Positions 1-7,248 of a stretch of DNA of 9,788 nucleotides are shown here, piece after piece. The position numbers and the translations under genes are program-made. Numbering within the stretch: the first letter of the stretch is position 1; every line of letters begins with the position of its first letter. Under the pieces are notes generated by a model. That model did not search any database. It was not told where the DNA came from and saw only the letters and a program-made list of their open reading frames with translations. The DNA is from DASPKW01 sp038244055. GTDB lineage: Bacteria > Planctomycetota > Phycisphaerae > Tepidisphaerales > Tepidisphaeraceae. The stretch lies in the NCBI GenBank assembly GCA_038244055.1, contig JBBRTW010000258.1:1-9788 (forward strand). The letters run 5' to 3'.

Positions 1-613
1 CATCGAGCACGCTCGCCAGCGCTTCCTGATCCTTGGCCCGGCCGTACAACTTGGCGAACATCTGGTAGGGGTCATCGATGGGCGTGACCGGTTTGTTCGC
101 GCCCGCATAAGACCAGCGCGTCCAGGTATCAGCGCGTTCGGGCACCATCACGCCGAACTCCAGCGAGCCAAAGCGCGTGCGCGTCGCCGCATCATTCTGG
201 AGGAAATTGCGAATCTCCTGGTCGATGGAAATGCCCTTCGCCCAGCCGGCGGGCGTATTGCCGCCGCCCTGGATGTTGCCGGGGAATAGCTCGGTGCCGG
301 TGAGCAGGCAACCCATGCCCCGCATGTGGCCATCGCCATCGCCGCGAACGAGGTCCGACAGGCCATTGACCATCAACATGCGGTCTTTGAATGGAGCCAG
401 AGGGGAGAGAATCTCCTTGAGCTCGAAGTCAGCGCCCTCTTTGGTCGGCCAGAAATTCTTTCGGACCACGCCATTGGGGCTGAACATGAAAATGATGCGC
501 TGCTTGCGTTTCTGCTGATTGGCGAAGGCCAGGCTCGGCAGATTGAGCACGAACGGGATCGCCGCGGCGCTCAGGCCAAGGTCGCGGATAAACTGGCGGC
601 GAGTACGGGGCAT
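1..613 (-). CDS. DUF1552-family secreted protein, Tat signal (3' end outside window)
   Basis: The frame opens at the ATG at 613 and stays open to the window edge, giving 204 codons of the N-terminal part. A GGAG lies just upstream and supports this start. The protein begins with a twin-arginine export signal: R5-R6-Q-F-I-R-D-L-G, then a hydrophobic stretch ending near A31, so it is probably exported folded. The next segment (IIFMFSPNGVVRKNFWPTKE, then a DRMLMVNGLSDL and GDGHMRGMGCLLTGTEL region) matches my memory of DUF1552 proteins, which in planctomycetes are almost always paired with DUF1592-type cytochromes, as here. The biochemical role of the family is not established. A link to breakdown of complex substrates in the periplasm is only inferred from the partner gene. 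It is probably co-transcribed with the gene at 818-3163 despite a 204-nt gap filled with repeats. The C-terminal part is not in view. Confidence 0.85.
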   Translation of the reverse strand, partial: MPRTRRQFIRDLGLSAAAIPFVLNLPSLAFANQQKRKQRIIFMFSPNGVVRKNFWPTKEGADFELKEILSPLAPFKDRMLMVNGLSDLVRGDGDGHMRGMGCLLTGTELFPGNIQGGGNTPAGWAKGISIDQEIRNFLQNDAATRTRFGSLEFGVMVPERADTWTRWSYAGANKPVTPIDDPYQMFAKLYGRAKDQEALASVLD

Positions 614-626
614 GGAGGCTCCGGGA

Positions 627-658
627 GGGTTCAGGGTTCAGGGTTCAGGGTTCAGGGT
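627..658. repeat. Heptamer tandem repeat GGGTTCA, 4.5 copies
   Basis: Four perfect GGGTTCA units at 627-654 are followed by a partial GGGT. The tract sits in the leader of the DUF1552 gene, 14 nt before its start codon. I recall similar GGGTTCA strings in planctomycete intergenic DNA, but this cannot be verified here. Confidence 0.9.
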
Positions 659-682
659 GCAATACCGGGATTCGACTGAGAT

Positions 683-791
683 TGTCATGCTGAGCTTGCG
701 AAGCATTCTGGCATCGAACTTTGAGAAACATCTGTGAAACTCGACTGGCCTTGGACTGCGAGGCTGGATCCTTCGGAGTACCTCAGGATGA
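683..791. repeat. Small dispersed-type repeat with imperfect inverted ends
   Basis: The left arm starting at 685 (TCATGCTGAG, then a GAAGCAT core) is matched by the reverse complement of the right arm ending at 791 (TCATCCTGAG, then a GAAGGAT core). This gives imperfect terminal inverted repeats of about 27 bp around a unit of about 107 bp with no coding capacity. The TCATCCTGAG...GAAGGATC wording resembles intergenic repeats I remember from planctomycete and acidobacterial genomes. It lies between two genes of a likely operon, so its transcript could fold into a hairpin. No clear target duplication was found. Confidence 0.55.
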
Positions 792-817
792 AGGCCGGCG
801 ACGATTTGGCTCACTCA

Positions 818-3163
818 TCAATGTCTGCCGCCCTCCGATGCGCCCGCAATCGCCGCGATTTCAACGATCAGCTTCCTCACACTATACCCTGATTCGGCGA
901 AGATCGTTCGAAGTTCCGCCAGTTTTTGCAAGCCGTAGGCCCGCACCGGTTGCTTGACCAGGTGCTGGAAGAGCTGCTGGACAAACGCGCCGTGGACATC
1001 CTCACTACCCGCCAGGTAGGTCGCCAGTTGTCGGGCGCCGTCGAAGGTTGCCATCGGGCCGGCCCGGGTTTCGTATTGGCCGGTGACGTCGATCGGCCTG
1101 CCGCCCTCGGTTTCGCGATATCGGCCGGCCGCGTCGAAATCTTCCAATGCGAAACCGATCGGGTTGATGATCCCGTGGCAGCCCACGCACGATTCGGATT
1201 TGGTTTGCAGCGTCACCCGCTGCCGCATCGTCAGATCGGGGTGCAGTTCCGCCGCCAGCGGGACGAATGCCTCCTGCGGCGGCCGGAGCGTAACGCCCAG
1301 CAGGCCGCGGGCGATGAAAACGCCCCGGTGGATCGGCGAACTCTCACCGGCGTATGCGAGCACCGCGAGCATATACGGGTGCGTGATCACGCCCGCCCGT
1401 TTCCCCGGCTCGAGTTTGACCTTCTGGAAACCCGCATCCGCCGGCAGGCCGCCGCCATAAAACGCCGACAATCGGCCATTGAGAAAGTCCTCATCCGAAA
1501 GGAGCAACTGCCGAAAGTCCGAGCGCTGGCTCCAGACGATATCATCGAGAAACAACTCCAGTGACGTCCGCAGGTCGGCCGCCAGGCTCGCATCGAATCC
1601 TTTGAAGCGCTTCGCGTCTTTCACCAGTTCGGGCGAATGATCCACATGCAGCCAAGCCATCAGGAACTGGCGCACTTTCGACTTGGCGCGCGGGTCGCCC
1701 AGCATGCGCTGGGCCTGTGTACAGAGTTCCTCATGGGTTCTCAGTTTGCCGGCCGCCGCTGCCTCCAGTAGCGCCTTATCAGGCGGCGAATCCCACAGGG
1801 TATACGCCAGACGCGACGCGGCCGCGTAAGGCGCGGGCACATCCGACAGATCGGGATAAAGGAACGCCGGCGAATTCAGCGCCCCCAGCACCACCCGTTT
1901 CACGCCCATTGCCGGATCAGCGGCTGTATCGAACGGCCCATCCACATATCGCTTCCTTTCCGCATCCGTCAGCGGACGGCGAAATGCCCGCTCGACAAGC
2001 GTCCGGCAGAACGCGCGCAGCTTTCCAGCGCGATCGGAAGCATTCTCCGGCACGCCCGACAGCTCCGGCAGCCGGGCTGAAACATATGCCGCGGTTTCCA
2101 GCGCTGCGGTGCTGGCCGCGGCGACCCATTCGCGCGAGATGGTCGTGCCGCGCTCCCACCCATAGCTGCGGTCATCGGGTGGAAAGGGCGTCTCAATGAC
2201 CGCCACCTCGGCCGACCGAACCGGGGAGAGATACCGCGCCGGAATCACTTCCTCCGCGCCATGCGGCGTCTTCCAACGCAGCGCGATCGATGCCTGAACC
2301 GGAGGCGGCGGCTTCTGCTTGTCGGCAACGCCCAACTGCCGGCCCTTGGAAAACTCCAGCCGTAGCGAACACGACCGCCCGGCCAGCAGATAAATCGAGC
2401 CGCGAAACTCCGTATCCGACCCCGATTTCACCATCGCATCGATCAGCGGCGTGCGGAGATCGTTCACCCAGAGCCGCAGCGCATGCTCGGTGCGAACGAT
2501 GAACTCGTGCCCGCCGGTTTCCTGCGCCAGCACGGAACCTTCCCAGCGGATGCAGAACGTGTTCGGATTGAACGGCTCCTTCGATAACGGGCCGACCGTG
2601 CCGAAATCGAAACGTACCTCGGAGTCGATCCGGTCGATGCGGCGGCGGTCGTTCTGGAAGTTCTTGGCGTCGAAATATTCCCCGCGCAGGCCCCGGCGCT
2701 CATCCGGCTTAATCGTCGCCCGGTAGTCGCCGATGAGGTCGGCGATCGAATTGCGGTATTGTTGGATGGTCAGGCGGGCCAGCTCGACCCGCGGCGGATT
2801 GGCCTTTGCCTGGGCGTCGGGGGAATAGAACGCATCATTGACATAGGCCGCGACTTTCCCGGCGTCGGCCTCAGACAGCCCGCCGGGATCGTCATCGGGC
2901 ATGGTCCGCTGAATCAGGCGGCTGAGCTGCGGAAGCGATTTGTCGCCCACCAGGGGCCGGGCGGCCTTTTTCGTCCCGCCCCCGGCCGGGCCGTGGCAGC
3001 GCGCACACTCCTGCTTATAGATCGCGTCCCCGGTCAGATCGGCCGCAAACGTCGGCGATACCAAGACTAACAACGACACTGCCATCAGAAACGCCGCCAC
3101 CGCGCCTATGCGGATCAGGCGCGGATGCGGACGACGGCTGCGGTGTGCCACGCTATGACTCAT
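818..3163 (-). CDS. Planctomycete multidomain cytochrome (DUF1592/DUF1588/DUF1585 type with PA14)
   Basis: Using the ATG at 3163, the protein has 781 residues. The frame can be extended to a TTG at 3280, but only the internal ATG puts a signal peptide at the N-terminus: a basic stretch, then a hydrophobic core ending near A41. Domains in order are a c-type cytochrome segment with CARCH at 53-57; a short DUF1587-like stretch (ARLTIQQYRNSIADLIG) near 129-145; a PA14-like beta domain near 158-300; DUF1595 near 380-440; DUF1592 near 447-572; DUF1588 near 587-695 with a second haem motif CVGCH at 659-663; and DUF1585 near 705-775. Two CXXCH sites imply two covalent haems outside the cytoplasm. PA14 domains often bind carbohydrate, so a polysaccharide-related redox role is plausible but unproven. 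The DUF1552 gene follows downstream and is the usual partner of this family. Confidence 0.9.
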   Translation of the reverse strand: MSHSVAHRSRRPHPRLIRIGAVAAFLMAVSLLVLVSPTFAADLTGDAIYKQECARCHGPAGGGTKKAARPLVGDKSLPQLSRLIQRTMPDDDPGGLSEADAGKVAAYVNDAFYSPDAQAKANPPRVELARLTIQQYRNSIADLIGDYRATIKPDERRGLRGEYFDAKNFQNDRRRIDRIDSEVRFDFGTVGPLSKEPFNPNTFCIRWEGSVLAQETGGHEFIVRTEHALRLWVNDLRTPLIDAMVKSGSDTEFRGSIYLLAGRSCSLRLEFSKGRQLGVADKQKPPPPVQASIALRWKTPHGAEEVIPARYLSPVRSAEVAVIETPFPPDDRSYGWERGTTISREWVAAASTAALETAAYVSARLPELSGVPENASDRAGKLRAFCRTLVERAFRRPLTDAERKRYVDGPFDTAADPAMGVKRVVLGALNSPAFLYPDLSDVPAPYAAASRLAYTLWDSPPDKALLEAAAAGKLRTHEELCTQAQRMLGDPRAKSKVRQFLMAWLHVDHSPELVKDAKRFKGFDASLAADLRTSLELFLDDIVWSQRSDFRQLLLSDEDFLNGRLSAFYGGGLPADAGFQKVKLEPGKRAGVITHPYMLAVLAYAGESSPIHRGVFIARGLLGVTLRPPQEAFVPLAAELHPDLTMRQRVTLQTKSESCVGCHGIINPIGFALEDFDAAGRYRETEGGRPIDVTGQYETRAGPMATFDGARQLATYLAGSEDVHGAFVQQLFQHLVKQPVRAYGLQKLAELRTIFAESGYSVRKLIVEIAAIAGASEGGRH

Positions 3164-3295
3164 CGCTTTGTTTACCGTCGATGGAACCGATTGTTCGATT
3201 GGCGTGTACAGGACGGGCGTCCCGCCATTCGATCTATGGATCTTCCCAATGAATGGCTCTGGCGAGGGTTCGGCGCGCAAGCGAAAATCGAATCG

Positions 3296-4375
3296 CTATT
3301 GTGGCTTGAGCCACTTGACGAAGAACTCCACCGCCTCAGTCAGACGCTCGGGGCGGACCTGGTGAGCGGTATTCTCCTGAATGGTGAGGATGAAGCGATC
3401 GCCCACATTCGCGGCTTCGTAGGCTTTCCTGGCGGATTCGGCGGCAAGTTTGACGCCGGTGACGGGGGTTTTGTCATCGATGTCGCCGTTGATGACCATG
3501 AGCGGGCGCGGGGCAATGAGCGGGAGCATGGCGGGGCCGTCGAACTGGGCATCGATGCCGGGGATGACGCGGTCGTAGAAGCGCTTGGCGAAGGCGGCAT
3601 CGGCCTTGGGGATGTTGGCCTGTTTCATGGCGGCTTCGAAGGCGCCTTTGACGGTCCCAACCCGGCCTTTCCAGGCATCGTTCTCCAGGCCCCACTTGAA
3701 GCTTTGCACGCCGATGCAGGGGATGGCGACGGCGATGCGCACATCGGCGGCGGCCGTGAGGTAGGTTTCCATGCCGCCCTTGGAGAAGCCGATCAGGCCG
3801 ATGCGCGCGGGATCGACATCGGGGCGGGTCTGGAGGTAGTCAACAAGGCGCATGACATCCCAGGAGGTATCGAAGAGCCAGGGGTGGGATTTGCCATCTT
3901 CGAAGGCCTTGGCGATCTGGGCGAAGTATTCTTCGGTGCCGGTTCCCTTAGCGCAGCGCTCGCCGTGATAGCGGCCATCGGGGGAAATCGCGATAAAGCC
4001 TTTGGCGGTGAGCTTCTTGAGCAGGCCGAGGTTGCTTTCCTTTTTGCTGCCGGTGCCGTGGAGGGCGATGACGACGGGGAGGCGCTGGCCGGGCTTGGCG
4101 TCGGCGGGCTTGAGCACCAGTGCGGGAACGCGCTGGCCGGGCTCGGAATCGAAGGCGATGCGGGTGAGCTTCATGCCGGCGGGGGATTCGAGGTCCTTTT
4201 CTTCGGGATTGAGCTCGATGCGCGGGCGATCGAGGAGCTTGAGGAACTGCTCGCGGCTGTTGAGGGCGGCGGGCTGCGCGGAAGGGGCGGGGGGCGCGGA
4301 GGGTGCCGGTTGGGCATAGGCGGCGAGGGAATACAGGCTGATGAACAGGGCGAGGAAGGTTTTGGGTCTGGACAT
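3296..4375 (-). CDS. Secreted alpha/beta-hydrolase (dienelactone hydrolase / acyl esterase-like)
   Basis: This 359-residue protein starts with a signal peptide (MSRPKTFLALFISLYSLAAYA) and a Pro/Ala-rich linker to about residue 37. The alpha/beta-hydrolase fold is shown by LPVVIALHGTG near 99-109 (oxyanion-hole loop), the nucleophile elbow GFSKGG with Ser198, an acid candidate in NGDIDDKTP (Asp298, Asp300 or Asp301), and the likely catalytic His338 in ENTAHQVRPE. Layout and length fit the dienelactone-hydrolase and acetyl-xylan-esterase-like groups common in planctomycetes. The substrate cannot be read from sequence, though an extracytoplasmic ester hydrolase fits the neighbouring polymer-degradation-type genes. 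No Shine-Dalgarno precedes the ATG, and a promoter-like -10 box lies only 8 nt upstream, suggesting a nearly leaderless transcript. The next gene starts 132 nt after its stop, so co-transcription is possible. Confidence 0.85.
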   Translation of the reverse strand: MSRPKTFLALFISLYSLAAYAQPAPSAPPAPSAQPAALNSREQFLKLLDRPRIELNPEEKDLESPAGMKLTRIAFDSEPGQRVPALVLKPADAKPGQRLPVVIALHGTGSKKESNLGLLKKLTAKGFIAISPDGRYHGERCAKGTGTEEYFAQIAKAFEDGKSHPWLFDTSWDVMRLVDYLQTRPDVDPARIGLIGFSKGGMETYLTAAADVRIAVAIPCIGVQSFKWGLENDAWKGRVGTVKGAFEAAMKQANIPKADAAFAKRFYDRVIPGIDAQFDGPAMLPLIAPRPLMVINGDIDDKTPVTGVKLAAESARKAYEAANVGDRFILTIQENTAHQVRPERLTEAVEFFVKWLKPQ

Positions 4376-4383
4376 GGACGGGG

Positions 4384-4412
4384 ATTCTACAGCGTGAAGG
4401 CGCTGGCGTGAA
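4384..4412 (-). promoter_or_regulatory. Candidate sigma70-type promoter of the hydrolase gene
   Basis: On the minus strand, TTCACG (4412-4407) and TAGAAT (4389-4384) are separated by exactly 17 nt. The expected transcription start falls at or within a few bases of the ATG at 4375, and no ribosome-binding site is present, consistent with a leaderless mRNA. Such matches occur by chance, so confidence is moderate. Confidence 0.4.
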
Positions 4413-4472
4413 TTGGTGGAATGGGCGCTGCGTTAAATCGAGGGAAGGTGTAGATTCATCGCAAAGGACCCA

Positions 4473-4685
4473 ATGAAATCAGAATCGCCACAAGATTCGC
4501 TGCGCCGGCTTCGACACGACATCATGGGCTGCCTGAACAGCCTGGTGCTCACGGCGGAGGTTTTGTCGGGGAATCTTCCGGCCGAGGATGCATTGGAATT
4601 TCTGGATGGAATGGACCGTGCGGCGGACAAATTGAGCGGGTTGATCGAGCAGATTCCGGAGAAGACGCAATCAAAGGTTTCTTAG
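4473..4685 (+). CDS. Small stand-alone DHp/HisKA-like helical protein
   Basis: This 70-residue protein has a convincing AAAGGA ribosome-binding site at 4463-4468, four bases before the ATG. It appears to consist of two long helices. The first, RRLRHDIMGCLNSLVLTAEV, carries His15-Asp16 and Asn22 in the positions of the H-box of histidine kinases. The second (EDALEFLDGMDRAADKLSGL) resembles the second DHp helix. No ATPase domain, sensor or transmembrane segment is present, and the next gene is a tRNA. A role as a phosphotransfer or dimer-forming partner of a kinase encoded elsewhere is an inference. It could instead be a simple coiled-coil protein without phosphorylation. It diverges from the hydrolase gene across a 97-nt gap. 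Confidence 0.7.
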   Translation: MKSESPQDSLRRLRHDIMGCLNSLVLTAEVLSGNLPAEDALEFLDGMDRAADKLSGLIEQIPEKTQSKVS

Positions 4686-4803
4686 TTCGAGCGCGTGGGC
4701 GAAGGGGCGCAGGTCGCGTTTTGAACGCGCTGCGAGAAATGACGATGGCATGTACATTCGGGTCCATTCGGGCCTATCCACGTTCAACGACATCAGACTC
4801 GAC

Positions 4804-4831
4804 TTGCCTTTTTCGGCGGGAGTGATAGTGT
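4804..4831 (+). promoter_or_regulatory. Candidate promoter of tRNA-Ser
   Basis: TTGCCT (4804-4809) and TAGTGT (4826-4831) are separated by 16 nt and end 26 nt before the mature tRNA 5' end, a normal leader length for a tRNA gene. The -10 box is a weak match. The rest of 4686-4857 holds no gene that I can support. Confidence 0.35.
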
Positions 4832-4857
4832 TCGAAGCCGCGCCAAAGGCGGCGACT

Positions 4858-4948
4858 GGAGAGATGGCCGAGCGGCTGAAGGCGACGGTTTGCTAAACCG
4901 TTCTACGGGGTCATTCCCGTAGCGAGGGTTCGAATCCCTCTCTCTCCG
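4858..4948 (+). tRNA. tRNA-Ser, anticodon GCT
   Basis: A complete class II tRNA of 91 nt. The acceptor stem GGAGAGA (4858-4864) pairs with TCTCTCC (4941-4947), with discriminator G at 4948. The anticodon stem ACGGT/ACCGT encloses the loop TTGCTAA, with GCT at 4892-4894 reading AGC and AGU serine codons. The long variable arm CTACGGG/CCCGTAG (4903-4922) is typical of serine tRNAs. The T-arm is GAGGG-TTCGAAT-CCCTC (4924-4940). CCA is not encoded. The gene is intact, as expected when an integrating element restores the tRNA 3' end. Confidence 0.97.
4924..4948 (+). other. Probable attachment site (attL or attR) in the tRNA 3' end
   Basis: A tyrosine recombinase gene ends 140 bp beyond the tRNA, and its reading direction points back at the tRNA 3' end. 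Integrases of this class commonly recombine within the T-arm and acceptor of tRNA genes. I looked for a second copy of GGGTTCGAATCCC in the rest of the window and saw none, so the core and its exact length are inferred. Confidence 0.4.
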
Positions 4949-4950
4949 TT

Positions 4951-4991
4951 TTAACGAGAAAACCCCTGATTTTCAGGGGTTTTCTCGTTAA
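4951..4991 (+). terminator. Intrinsic terminator after tRNA-Ser (possibly bidirectional)
   Basis: A perfect 19-bp inverted repeat (4951-4969 with 4973-4991) closes a 3-nt TTT loop. The core is ACCCCTGA/TCAGGGGT, followed on the plus strand by the T-rich descending arm TTTTCTCGTT. It lies two bases after the tRNA. Because the structure is symmetric, it may also stop transcription arriving from the integrase gene on the minus strand. Confidence 0.85.
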
Positions 4992-5087
4992 TTGCATCCA
5001 CCCGGTTTTACCTCGTACTTGTCCAGATCCGTCCCGTCAAATCCAGCCGAAATCAGCCTGCAATACAAAGCCCACTACAAAGCTTTT

Positions 5088-6401
5088 TCAGGCCGAGGTC
5101 TTCTGGGCCCCGGCTCCATTTCGCGTCGCCGGCGACAAATCAGGCAATCGCTCGACAGCCGCGACCTGATCGCTCTGGTAGGCGTGCGAGTAGAGGTTCA
5201 TGGTCAGCTTGTAGTCCGAGTGACGCAGGATCGACTGGGCCATCTTAGGGCTCACCCCGGCCTTGGCCAGGAAACTGCCGGTCATGTGCCGGAAGCTGTG
5301 GAAATCCGCGAATTGACCATTCGTGTCCTGGTAAGCCAGAAAGTCACTGGCCCCCATTTCGGCACGAGCCTTGGCATCGGGGGCCGTCGCCAGCCAGGCC
5401 TCGCGGGCTGCGTCGAGGTCGGCCTTGACGACCCGGGCCAGGTAGGTGCGTCCGGGCATCCGAAAGGCCGTCGCATTCGGCAGCTTCGTCGCCAGGTGAG
5501 TCCTGAGCTGCTCGACCAGCCCCGTTCGCAACACCACCCGGTCTTCCCGGCGATGCTTACTGTAGCCCGCGGCGACGCGGACGACCGGCGGCTTGGCATC
5601 GAGCCTGAAGTCGGACACGCGGAGCGTGCGGATCTCGTTGGCTCGCAAAGCCGTCATGACGGCGAATTGATAAAGCAATGCCCGCTCGTCGCCCGACACC
5701 CTGCCACGCTCGGGCCCGGCAGCCGTCGTATCCAGCAGATGGATCACTTCCTCGATCGCCAATGCCCTGCGATCGTGCCGGCGGTCAGTACGAACGTTGA
5801 GACCCTGCAGGTGCAGCAGCGGCGAATCAGCCGCCCGCTGATCGCGAACCATCCACCGGCAGAATGCTTTGATGGCGGTCAGGTAGAAATTGTGTGTCTG
5901 GGCACTGATCCCCTTTCCCTCGGCGGGCTTTCGCAAACCCGCGAGGAAGGATTGCGTCCGGCTGGCGGAGAGGTCCGACAGGTGAATGAACCCACATCCA
6001 TTGATGATCCGGCGGATTCGGCTCTCGACCAGATTCACATATGCCGTCGTATTCTCGCTGGCGGACAACGACGCCACAAAATCCCTGACATGATCGGACA
6101 GCGGCATACCCGCCGAGGAGAGCCGGCCATCGAGCAGGCCGAATTGGGTAAGGCGGGCCCGCAGGTCGGGCGACAGCGATTCGGCCCATCGGATCAGCAC
6201 CGTGTCGTTCAGGCTTCCCAAAATGCGATGAGTGACGAGCTGGTCGATCTTTCGCCCCAGCTCCTCACTGGCGGCTTTGTTGGAGAATGCCGGCATTCGC
6301 CGGACCGTGTCCTGGTGATCTTTGAACCACAGGTACCACTTGGTTGTTTGTCGCATTTGGCGAGTCTTGCGATCGATGAATTTAGACTTGAAGACCTTCA
6401 T
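5088..6401 (-). CDS. Tyrosine recombinase (site-specific integrase)
   Basis: With the ATG at 6401 the protein has 437 residues. A TTG at 6419 would add six residues, and neither start has a clear Shine-Dalgarno. The N-terminal part (to about 95) looks like an arm-type DNA-binding region, followed by a core-binding SAM-like domain near 100-190 and the catalytic domain from about 205. The full active-site set is visible: Arg253 in TALRANEIR, Lys282 in GYSKHRRED, His368 and Arg371 in HSFRH, His394 in LRHSD and the nucleophile Tyr404 in MNLYSHAY. It should therefore be active. Its position next to tRNA-Ser and just downstream of the excisionase-like gene fits integration and excision of the surrounding element. 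Many planctomycete genomes carry large families of such integrases, so its exact att site cannot be named. Confidence 0.95.
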   Translation of the reverse strand: MKVFKSKFIDRKTRQMRQTTKWYLWFKDHQDTVRRMPAFSNKAASEELGRKIDQLVTHRILGSLNDTVLIRWAESLSPDLRARLTQFGLLDGRLSSAGMPLSDHVRDFVASLSASENTTAYVNLVESRIRRIINGCGFIHLSDLSASRTQSFLAGLRKPAEGKGISAQTHNFYLTAIKAFCRWMVRDQRAADSPLLHLQGLNVRTDRRHDRRALAIEEVIHLLDTTAAGPERGRVSGDERALLYQFAVMTALRANEIRTLRVSDFRLDAKPPVVRVAAGYSKHRREDRVVLRTGLVEQLRTHLATKLPNATAFRMPGRTYLARVVKADLDAAREAWLATAPDAKARAEMGASDFLAYQDTNGQFADFHSFRHMTGSFLAKAGVSPKMAQSILRHSDYKLTMNLYSHAYQSDQVAAVERLPDLSPATRNGAGAQKTSA

Positions 6402-6467
6402 TTTGGCCTGAACTTTCAATTTGGTGTTTAGGTTGATGACGGCGGCGGCCGTACTGGGCCGGCCGAA

Positions 6468-6752
6468 TCAGAGATGAGTTACGGGGGTGCGGTAGGACCA
6501 TTTCGTCCTGGGCGGGCATCCCACGGCGACCCAGGCCCGCAGTTCATCCGCCCGCCAGAGTGTGCGGCCGCCAAGCTGGATGGGCTTCGGGCACTTGCCG
6601 GCGTTGTGGTAGACCCACCAGGCCGATCGGCTGACACCGATCAGGGCGGCGGCACTACGGGCATCGAGCAGTAATGGGTTGTTCACGGGCGTTGCGCACG
6701 ACGCGGCGGCACTTTGGGCCTGTGCCGCCCCCTCAATATGCAATAGAGACAT
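6468..6752 (-). CDS. AlpA/excisionase-like helix-turn-helix protein
   Basis: This 94-residue protein has a variable N-terminal tail (to about 26) followed by a winged-helix/MerR-like DNA-binding segment: LLLDARSAAALIGVSRSAWW (helix-turn-helix), a short loop CPKPIQLGGRTLWRADELRAWV (wing and third helix), then a basic tail. The pattern of a small HTH protein with PxPxxLGGRxxWR and a terminal AWV is typical of AlpA regulators and recombination directionality factors. The integrase begins about 67 nt downstream on the same strand, so the two are probably one transcript. It likely bends DNA at the att region or controls the integrase gene. Whether it promotes excision is an inference. Confidence 0.85.
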   Translation of the reverse strand: MSLLHIEGAAQAQSAAASCATPVNNPLLLDARSAAALIGVSRSAWWVYHNAGKCPKPIQLGGRTLWRADELRAWVAVGCPPRTKWSYRTPVTHL

Positions 6753-7248
6753 TGGGTAGGTCCAAAGCAGAGCCCGCGACCATCAGGCCACGGACGGGTT
6801 GGTCAACCTGCCGGAAATAGCAAGTGAGTCAGTCGCCGCGATCACGCGGAGAAAGGACCCGAAGACCCACGGGTGGGGAGCCGGGCGAGCTTGCCAAGGG
6901 CCGAGGAGTATCGAATGTTTCGACTCGGCCCAGTCATCGCCAGCTTCGTAAGGACAGCGACCGTTTGCGTCGCTGGGTAAAGTATACGCATCCCAGTCCA
7001 TCAAACAAATGAAAAGATTCATCGCAGTGCGGGGCGAACGCGAACTGAAACAAAAAGAGCGCTATCATTGAAGGCCGAAAAAATAATCTCTTCAAGATTT
7101 TGACGCCTCTCAAACCTCGCTCAATTCACGGAAAACCAGGGGGTTTATAGTGGAACGGCGTTTCGAAATCTGGTGCGTTCCAGGTCTCGGCGCCGAATCG
7201 CGATCAGCTCACAATGTTAATATAGGTGCAGTGTTGGTCGATGTGACT
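6753..7248. other. Gene-poor region with several hairpins
   Basis: No convincing coding sequence was found over nearly 500 bp. A 79-codon minus-strand frame (7022-6783) has no ribosome-binding site or recognisable motif. The left part (about 6836-6996) is rich in inverted repeats. The right part (about 7043-7140) is distinctly AT-rich (AAAAAATAATCT and similar). A 7-bp inverted repeat TGGAACG/CGTTCCA (7151-7157, 7176-7182) surrounds the palindrome TTTCGAAA. Integrase arm sites, an operator of the regulator gene, an origin or a structured RNA could all sit here. Confidence 0.5.
6836..6996. ncRNA. Candidate structured RNA or cruciform region (strand unknown)
   Basis: Hairpins in order are CCGCG-ATCA-CGCGG (6836-6849); the near-palindrome GGCGAGCTTGCC (6884-6895); GGGCCGAG...CTCGGCCC (6898-6905 with 6924-6931), holding an inner TCGAA-TGT-TTCGA; CAGCGAC...GTCGCTG (6955-6961 with 6969-6975); and CTGGG...CCCAG (6973-6977 with 6992-6996). 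The last two overlap at CTG and cannot both be complete. No known RNA family was recognised. Confidence 0.3.

Noticed and set aside
3125..4411. 428-codon open frame on the plus strand
   Set aside because: Antisense shadow of the secreted hydrolase; Gly/Ala/Asp-rich composition with no motifs, while the minus strand shows signal peptide, GFSKGG and catalytic residues.
4992..6431. 479-codon open frame on the plus strand
   Set aside because: Antisense shadow of the integrase, whose full catalytic set is on the minus strand; it also starts inside the tRNA terminator.
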